Shown: one piece after another, positions 6,286-10,239 of the stretch
Numbering within the stretch: position 1 is the stretch's first letter
Layout of the letters: each line of letters begins with the position of its first letter
Assembly (NCBI GenBank): GCA_034659855.1
Contig: JAYEIA010000153.1
Location: forward strand, 1 to 10,239
Length of the DNA: 10,239 nucleotides
DNA from: JAYEIA01 sp034659855
GTDB taxonomy: Bacteria; Bacteroidota; Bacteroidia; Bacteroidales; JAADGE01
Reading direction: 5' to 3'
The notes under the pieces: generated by a model
Told to the model about the DNA's origin: nothing
What the model saw: the letters and a program-made list of their open reading frames with translations, nothing else
The model's database searches: none
Translations under genes and position numbers: made by a program

Positions 6286-7416
6286 TTAACTAAACACGTT
6301 ATTCAATACTTGTGTGATGCGTTCTAAATCATTATCGCTCATGTTTGAGCCGGAGGGCAGGCACAAGCCGGTTCGGAACAAGTCTTCTGATAAGCCGTTG
6401 GTATATGCCGGAGAGTTTTCAAAAATCGGTTGCATATGCATCGGCTTCCACAACGGACGACATTCAATATTTTCATCAGCCATGGCATCCATAATAATTT
6501 TTGGTGTAATGTTTTTCTTGTTAGGATTTATTGTTATAGCTGTGAGCCAATGGTTTGAATAAAAATCATCATTGGGTTCATGAAAAACATTCACTTCCGG
6601 AATATGGGAAAATAAATCCAAATAAAATTCATGAACTTTTCTACGTTGTTTAACACGCTCAGGCAAAACCATCATTTGACCCCGGCCTATCCCGGCAACA
6701 ATATTACTCATGCGATAATTGTAACCCACTTCGGAATGCTGGTAATGAGGTGCCGCATCACGAGCTTGGGTAGCAAGAAAACGAGCTTTTGAAATATCTT
6801 CCTCGCTGTCGGAAACCAATGCTCCCCCACCCGATGTGGTAATAATTTTATTTCCGTTGAAAGAATATACACCAAATTTTCCGAAAGTACCGGTCATTTG
6901 TCCTTTGTACTTACTTCCGAGTGATTCGGCAGCATCCTCAATAACCGGAATATTATATCTTTTGGCGATATTGAATATTTCCTCAATTTTGGCCGGCATT
7001 CCGTACAAATACACCAAGATTATTGCTTTTGGCATATTTCCTTTGGCTATTCTGTCTTTTATTGCTTCTTCCATTAACTCCGGCGACATATTCCATGTAT
7101 CGGGTTCACTGTCGATTAAAATTGGTACAGCCCCCAGATAAGTAATTGGGTTTACGCTTGCCGAGAATGTAAAACTTGAAGCTATCACTTCGTCGCCGGC
7201 TCTGACCCCCAACATAATCATTGCGAGATGAAGAGCTGCTGTTCCGGCACTTAATGCAGCCGCATGTTTTGCTCCGGAGAATTTTGTCAAATCTTCTTCA
7301 AATCCGTTGACATTAGGTCCGAGTGGTGCTATCCAGTTTTCGGCAAAAGCTTCGTTTACAAATTTTTGTTCGTTTCCTCCTAAGTGTGGCGATGACAGCC
7401 ATATTTTATTTTTCAT
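6286..7416 (-). CDS. epsN: PLP-dependent sugar-nucleotide aminotransferase, DegT/DnrJ/EryC1/StrS family (EpsN/PglE type)
   Basis: Probably transfers an amino group to C4 of a UDP-4-keto-6-deoxy-HexNAc, as PglE and EpsN do in bacillosamine synthesis. The 376-residue protein is full length and very close to EpsN in its motifs: LSSPHLGGNE, NWIAPLGPNV, SAGTAALHLA (PLP phosphate), SFTFSASVNP, IDSEPDTWNMSP, PVIEDAAESLG with cofactor-binding D161, FSFNGNKIITTSGGG-type segment with the Schiff-base lysine K190, YNYRMSN, RPLWKPMHMQP and CLPSGSNM. It starts 7 bases after the AlbA_2 gene stop, so the two are likely co-transcribed and perhaps translationally coupled. The first 27 codons are duplicated 1741 bases upstream as a broken fragment. 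The present N-terminus (MKNKIWL) therefore differs from the older one (MDKPKIRL). The exact sugar cannot be decided from sequence. Confidence 0.93.
   Translation of the reverse strand: MKNKIWLSSPHLGGNEQKFVNEAFAENWIAPLGPNVNGFEEDLTKFSGAKHAAALSAGTAALHLAMIMLGVRAGDEVIASSFTFSASVNPITYLGAVPILIDSEPDTWNMSPELMEEAIKDRIAKGNMPKAIILVYLYGMPAKIEEIFNIAKRYNIPVIEDAAESLGSKYKGQMTGTFGKFGVYSFNGNKIITTSGGGALVSDSEEDISKARFLATQARDAAPHYQHSEVGYNYRMSNIVAGIGRGQMMVLPERVKQRRKVHEFYLDLFSHIPEVNVFHEPNDDFYSNHWLTAITINPNKKNITPKIIMDAMADENIECRPLWKPMHMQPIFENSPAYTNGLSEDLFRTGLCLPSGSNMSDNDLERITQVLNNVFS
7336..7400. repeat. 65-bp perfect direct repeat, copy in the intact aminotransferase gene
   Basis: Identical to 9077-9141. It covers codons 6 to 27 of the aminotransferase. 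Identity stops abruptly on both sides: at codon 28 (CCA here, CCG in the other copy on the plus strand) and before codon 6. Confidence 0.95.
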
Positions 7417-7423
7417 TTTTTTG

Positions 7424-9010
7424 TTATTTTATTTTCCAAAAACCTGTTTTTTTACTTCCTATACGATTTATAATATTATATTTTTGTAATTTATTCAAGT
7501 CTCTTTTTATTGTTTCAATACTAAACTCGCATTTATTTGCTAATATTTCGCTTGTAATATATTTGTCTTCTTTTATGTGTGTTAGTATCTGTTTTTGTCT
7601 ACTGTTTAAAGTGTCATTTATAGTGTCATTTATAGTGTCATTTATGGTGTCATTGTTGATAGGTTCTTTTTTACTATTAATTTTTTCTACTTCCCAAAAA
7701 CCTGTTTTTTTACTTCCTATACGATTTATAATATTATATTTTTGTAATTTATTCAAATCTCTTTTTATTGTTTCAATACTAAACTCGCATTTATTTGCCA
7801 ATATTTCGCTTGTAATATATTTGTCTTTTTTTATGTGTGATAGTATCTGTTTTTGTCTACGGTTTAAAGTGTCATTTAAAGTGTCATTTAAAGTGTCATT
7901 TATAATGTTTTTATAGAAAGTTAGGCGTATCGCAGAAAACTCATATTCATAAGTAGGTTTAGGGATTTTATAATTTACACAGTCATTTATTATATTGATT
8001 GTTCCACGCCCCCAATTCTCTATTAATCCGGCTTTATAAAAAACTGATGCAATAATAGGGTTGAATGGTTTTGATTGATGTGGTTTAGAAAAATTTTCTA
8101 TCGGAACTTCAGAACTTAATAAAGCACCATTATACATGACTAATTTATTGTCGAAAACTTTAATTTGTAAATTTGAAGTGTTTGAATAGTCTCTATGGAT
8201 AAGCGCATTTATTACTGCTTCTTTTAATGCTGTATATGGATATTCTAATTTTTCGCGTCTATGTATTCCTTCATAACTAATATAAGCTTTTAAATATTTT
8301 GTTCTTAAAATATCCAATATTATATCAACTTGATTGATTAAATTACCCTCTATTATATCGCTTGTTAAAATTTCAGTTTCGCTTAAAAATTTACCAATTT
8401 TAGAATGTGATTGTATAAAATATTGCTGAGGGTTTTTAGCAAAAAGTAGAATTGCTGCCCTTTTAAGATATTTTCCATCATATAGATTTAATTTTAAGAG
8501 TAATTGCTCTAAATCATTTTCTTTTTCAATATTAGGAATTCTATCTTTTGCTAATATTTTAAATTTCTCTATTGTTTCTAAATCTATTTCATCAATAGTA
8601 AATTCTTCAACTGCTATATCATCCCAGGTTTTTCCGTATTTTTTAAGTAAAAAATTAGTTAAGTTGCTTCCATTTAGTTCAATGGTATTACTGCCGCTTC
8701 GTTTATGAAACTTACCATGATAAGAAATTGGTGCATAAGTTTTGTTTACTTTTATTTCAATAATTACTGTATTATCTTTTTTTATTAGCAAAACATCGCA
8801 AAGCAAGCCTAATCTATTATTAATTTTATTTGGTAAAATTTCTAATATTTTTTTATAGTTTTCTATTCCACAAATATCTCCGTTATCTTTAACGCCAAGA
8901 TACAAACTACCACCATCGCTATTAGCAAATGCACAAATAGTTTTAAGATAATCATCTTTCCAAACTTGCTTAAATTCTATTGTTTGAGATTCGTGCTTAT
9001 TGAAGTTCAT
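7424..9010 (-). CDS. AlbA_2 (Schlafen-like) / HATPase_c_4 protein with duplicated C-terminal winged helix
   Basis: A 528-residue protein often labelled putative DNA-binding or RecG-like; it is not a helicase. Residues about 7-120 form the AlbA_2 domain, with ESQTIEFK (E7, E12), FANSDGGSLYLGVKDNG and GKFHKRSGS. Residues about 255-345 form the HATPase_c_4 region, with EAVINALIHRDY, a LVMYNGALL segment and ENWGRGT. The C-terminus holds two nearly identical winged helices (about 384-443 and 470-528, each RQKQIL...FSIETIKRDLNKLQ...TGFW). Each follows a run of four-residue repeats: three NDTL units at 371-382 and four NDT(I/L) units at 453-468. A nucleic-acid-binding regulator or an RNA-acting enzyme is possible; relatives' activities are poorly known. 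The gene lies between two copies of the aminotransferase 5' region and is AT-richer than the glycan genes, which points to insertion. Confidence 0.88.
   Translation of the reverse strand: MNFNKHESQTIEFKQVWKDDYLKTICAFANSDGGSLYLGVKDNGDICGIENYKKILEILPNKINNRLGLLCDVLLIKKDNTVIIEIKVNKTYAPISYHGKFHKRSGSNTIELNGSNLTNFLLKKYGKTWDDIAVEEFTIDEIDLETIEKFKILAKDRIPNIEKENDLEQLLLKLNLYDGKYLKRAAILLFAKNPQQYFIQSHSKIGKFLSETEILTSDIIEGNLINQVDIILDILRTKYLKAYISYEGIHRREKLEYPYTALKEAVINALIHRDYSNTSNLQIKVFDNKLVMYNGALLSSEVPIENFSKPHQSKPFNPIIASVFYKAGLIENWGRGTINIINDCVNYKIPKPTYEYEFSAIRLTFYKNIINDTLNDTLNDTLNRRQKQILSHIKKDKYITSEILANKCEFSIETIKRDLNKLQKYNIINRIGSKKTGFWEVEKINSKKEPINNDTINDTINDTINDTLNSRQKQILTHIKEDKYITSEILANKCEFSIETIKRDLNKLQKYNIINRIGSKKTGFWKIK
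7436..7610. repeat. Winged-helix coding duplication, copy 2 (C-terminal)
   Basis: 175 bases match 7694-7868 at an offset of 258 bases (86 codons) with only five mismatches, so the duplication of the winged-helix segment is recent or kept uniform by recombination. The frame is preserved. Confidence 0.93.
7607..7654. repeat. 12-bp tandem repeats encoding NDT(I/L), four units
   Basis: Four units of the type TATAGTGTCATT on the plus strand encode four NDT(I/L) repeats before the second winged helix. The unit is a multiple of three, so gain or loss changes linker length without shifting the frame. Confidence 0.92.
7694..7868. repeat. Winged-helix coding duplication, copy 1
   Basis: First copy, in protein order, of the 175-base winged-helix segment. 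It encodes residues from about 384 to 441. See the partner at 7436-7610 for the alignment. Confidence 0.93.
7865..7900. repeat. 12-bp tandem repeats encoding NDTL, three units
   Basis: Three identical units TAAAGTGTCATT on the plus strand encode NDTLNDTLNDTL before the first winged helix. The unit count (three) and third-position base differ from the four-unit array at 7607-7654, which shows that the array has changed since the duplication. Confidence 0.92.
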
Positions 9011-9049
9011 CTTTTCTTTTTACTTTGAGCCTGTTGTGAAATAATATAT

Positions 9050-9160
9050 TTATACTGTCGCCAAAACTACAACCCGGTTTTCGGCAAAAGCTTCGTTTAC
9101 AAATTTTTGTTCGTTTCCTCCTAAGTGTGGCGATGACAGCCTTATTTTTGGTTTGTCCAT
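9050..9160 (-). pseudogene. Truncated 5' fragment of the aminotransferase gene
   Basis: From the ATG at 9160 this encodes MDKPKIRLSSPHLGGNEQ and continues KFVNEAFAEN, the same start as the intact aminotransferase. It then diverges at codon 29 (R in place of W) into VVVLATV and a stop after 36 residues. It lacks the cofactor and substrate sites and cannot be an enzyme. Its natural-looking start codon and upstream sequence suggest that it is the original gene start, cut off when the AlbA_2 module arrived. The alternative is that the fragment was brought in with the module. Confidence 0.88.
9077..9141. repeat. 65-bp perfect direct repeat, copy in the aminotransferase fragment
   Basis: Identical to 7336-7400 and in the same orientation and reading frame, 1741 bases apart. 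Absence of even synonymous changes over 65 coding bases points to a recent event or ongoing recombination. Confidence 0.95.
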
Positions 9161-9243
9161 ATTTCTTTAAAATTATAGTGGTACAAAATAAGGAATAATT
9201 TTTTCAAATATCGACATAAACAGTGATATAAACTTCTGTGCTT

Positions 9244-9251
9244 CAAAAATA
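9244..9251 (-). promoter_or_regulatory. Possible -7 box upstream of the aminotransferase fragment / AlbA_2 gene
   Basis: Minus-strand TATTTTTG fits TAnnTTTG, 83 bases upstream of the fragment's ATG. No clear -33 element is seen, and such matches arise easily in AT-rich DNA. It could drive the fragment, the AlbA_2 gene and the aminotransferase. Confidence 0.25.
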
Positions 9252-9341
9252 CAGAAAGTTAATGGTTGTATTTGAAAGTTGCTGAAAAGTCGAACAAAGC
9301 ATAATAGCTAAGTGCTTGTAAAGATTGCAGGCTGTAAATTT

Positions 9342-9950
9342 CTAATTTTTCCCGTTAAAAGCTTCTGTCGTGGCAAAACCGTCTTTAGAAACTCCTTCTT
9401 TTTTAACAATTTTCTTCACTGTCAGAAGAGCAATTTTAATATCTAAAATAAAACTCAAATTTTTAATATACCAAACATCGAGTTCAAACTTTTTTGTCCA
9501 TGAAATATTATTTCTTCCGTTGACTTGAGCCCATCCGGTAATGCCCGGCCTCACATTATGGCGGTCTGCCTGCTCTTTGCTGTACAAGGGCAAATACTTA
9601 GGCATTAATGGTCTGGGGCCTATAAAACTCATATCGCCTTTGAGGACATTGATAAGTTGAGGCAATTCATCCAACGACAGAGCCCGAATAAAGTTTCCGA
9701 TTGTTGTAATTCGTTGCTCATCCGGTAAAAGTTCGCCGTCGATACCACTTTCATCTGTCATCGTCTTAAACTTGATGACTTTAAAGATTTTAGCATGCTT
9801 CCCGGGTCTTTTTTGAAAGAAAAATACGCCTTTTGTTGTAACTTTTAGTGCAATAACGATAATCAGCAGAAAAGGCAGTAAAATAACAAGCAAAATCAAT
9901 GCTGCCGTAAAATCAAGAATTCGTTTAAAGAAAGAAGCATATAGTTTCAT
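9342..9950 (-). CDS. Initiating sugar-1-phosphate transferase (PglC/EpsL type, polyprenyl-phosphate glycosyl-1-phosphate transferase)
   Basis: Transfers a phosphosugar from a UDP-sugar to undecaprenyl phosphate, the first membrane step in making a capsule, exopolysaccharide or protein-linked glycan. At 202 residues it is the small monotopic form without the extra transmembrane domain of WcaJ-type enzymes. Residues about 11-36 are the hydrophobic re-entrant helix with P26. Then come FFQKRPGKH, the KFKTM motif (61-64 region), the catalytic D94-E95 pair in SLDELPQ, FIGPRPLMP (109-117), RPGITGWAQVNGRN (134-147) and DVWYIKN. All core residues are present. With an EpsN/PglE-like aminotransferase downstream, a diamino-sugar or bacillosamine-like substrate is likely, but this is inference from context. 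An octanucleotide repeat array ends 13 bases before the start codon. Confidence 0.94.
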   Translation of the reverse strand: MKLYASFFKRILDFTAALILLVILLPFLLIIVIALKVTTKGVFFFQKRPGKHAKIFKVIKFKTMTDESGIDGELLPDEQRITTIGNFIRALSLDELPQLINVLKGDMSFIGPRPLMPKYLPLYSKEQADRHNVRPGITGWAQVNGRNNISWTKKFELDVWYIKNLSFILDIKIALLTVKKIVKKEGVSKDGFATTEAFNGKN

Positions 9951-9963
9951 AGGTTGTGCTTTG

Positions 9964-10135
9964 AATGGGTTAATGGTTTAATGGTTCAATGGTTCAATGG
10001 TATAATGGTTCAATGGTTCAATGGTTCAATGGTATAATGGTTTAATGGTATAATGATTCAATGGTTCAATGGTATAATGGTTCAATGGGTTAATGGTATA
10101 ATGGTTCAATGGGTTAATGGTTTAATGGTATAATG
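9964..10135. repeat. Octanucleotide tandem repeat array (21 units) upstream of the sugar transferase gene
   Basis: Twenty-one complete 8-base units plus a half unit, each AATG followed by GTTC, GTAT, GTTT, GGTT or, once, ATTC. Every unit keeps AATG in strict 8-base phase. Variants are interspersed, so the array is old enough to have diverged or is expanded in blocks. The unit is not a multiple of three and the array is non-coding. It lies directly in the 5' leader or promoter region of the sugar transferase gene, 13 bases from the start codon. Confidence 0.97.
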
Positions 10136-10173
10136 TTGTAGATACTTAAAAGGCTGATTATAATTCTGAATTT

Positions 10174-10239
10174 TTAGCCAAATAAATTTGACAAATCGGT
10201 GGTTTTGCTTATCATTTTATATTTCACCGCCGGATTATA
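10174..10239 (-). CDS. Possible C-terminal end of an upstream gene (cut by window edge)
   Basis: The minus-strand frame entering from the right edge is open for 21 codons (YNPAVKYKMISKT, then TDLSNLFG) and ends in TAA. The other two frames hit stops within five codons. It could be the tail of the gene preceding the sugar transferase in the glycan operon. Too little is visible to name a family, and a chance frame of this length is possible. Confidence 0.33.
   Translation of the reverse strand, partial: YNPAVKYKMISKTTDLSNLFG

Larger units (their letters stand above)
9011..9341. other. Gap between the AlbA_2 gene and the sugar transferase gene
   Basis: Holds the broken aminotransferase fragment (9050-9160) and its old upstream region. 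I saw no remnant of the acetyltransferase that often sits here in bacillosamine-type loci: the minus-strand frames of 9161-9341 are broken by stops. A possible -7 box is noted separately. Confidence 0.6.

Noticed and set aside
7323..7916. A 197-codon plus-strand open frame rich in hydrophobic residues with an internal repeat
   Set aside because: It lies antisense to the AlbA_2 C-terminus and aminotransferase start, and its internal repeat is only the shadow of the duplicated winged helix. The hydrophobic residues come from AT-rich antisense codons.
9964..10135. Possible CRISPR array
   Set aside because: The unit is 8 bases repeated head to tail with no unique spacers, and no cas gene is present.

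Overview
The window looks like an AT-rich Bacteroidota chromosome, probably of the Bacteroidales type. The evidence is a periplasmic S9 dipeptidyl peptidase IV, a lipoprotein-type MsrB, Bacteroidota-style -7 boxes (TAnnTTTG) in place of sigma70 promoters, weak Shine-Dalgarno sequences, and a high load of accessory genes (HigBA, AAA/DUF4143 ATPase, AlbA_2 protein) set among housekeeping and polysaccharide genes. No rRNA, tRNA, CRISPR array or transposase gene was found.

Left part (1-2642): an msrB-like gene runs off the left edge on the minus strand. It is separated from a divergent plus-strand GYF_2 membrane protein by a 411-base gap holding a 223-bp element with 23-bp inverted terminal repeats. 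Next is a minus-strand toxin-antitoxin pair (higB, then higA). The pair has its own -7 box and a palindromic operator candidate, and it lies between inverted copies of GTTAGGCAAC that resemble integron attC core sites. The gap before the peptidase gene holds a strong hairpin terminator and two copies of a 28-bp repeat.

Middle (2643-6126): two independent minus-strand genes, a complete dipeptidyl peptidase IV and an AAA ATPase with a DUF4143 C-terminus.

Right part (6286-10239): a minus-strand glycan locus. Its genes, in transcription order, are an initiating sugar-1-phosphate transferase (PglC/EpsL type), a 36-codon broken 5' fragment of an aminotransferase gene, an AlbA_2/HATPase_c_4 protein with two nearly identical C-terminal winged helices, and an intact EpsN/PglE-type PLP aminotransferase. 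The transferase and aminotransferase fit a bacillosamine-like pathway, in which a UDP-4-amino sugar is made and its phosphosugar is loaded onto undecaprenyl phosphate. The acetyltransferase and dehydratase of that pathway are not in the window.

The most notable structure is the AlbA_2 gene. It lies between two perfect 65-bp direct copies of the aminotransferase 5' coding region, so the module both broke the old gene start and supplied a new one. Recombination between the copies would delete exactly 1741 bp and leave an intact aminotransferase gene behind its old upstream region. A 21-unit octanucleotide array ends 13 bases before the sugar transferase start codon and could vary its expression.
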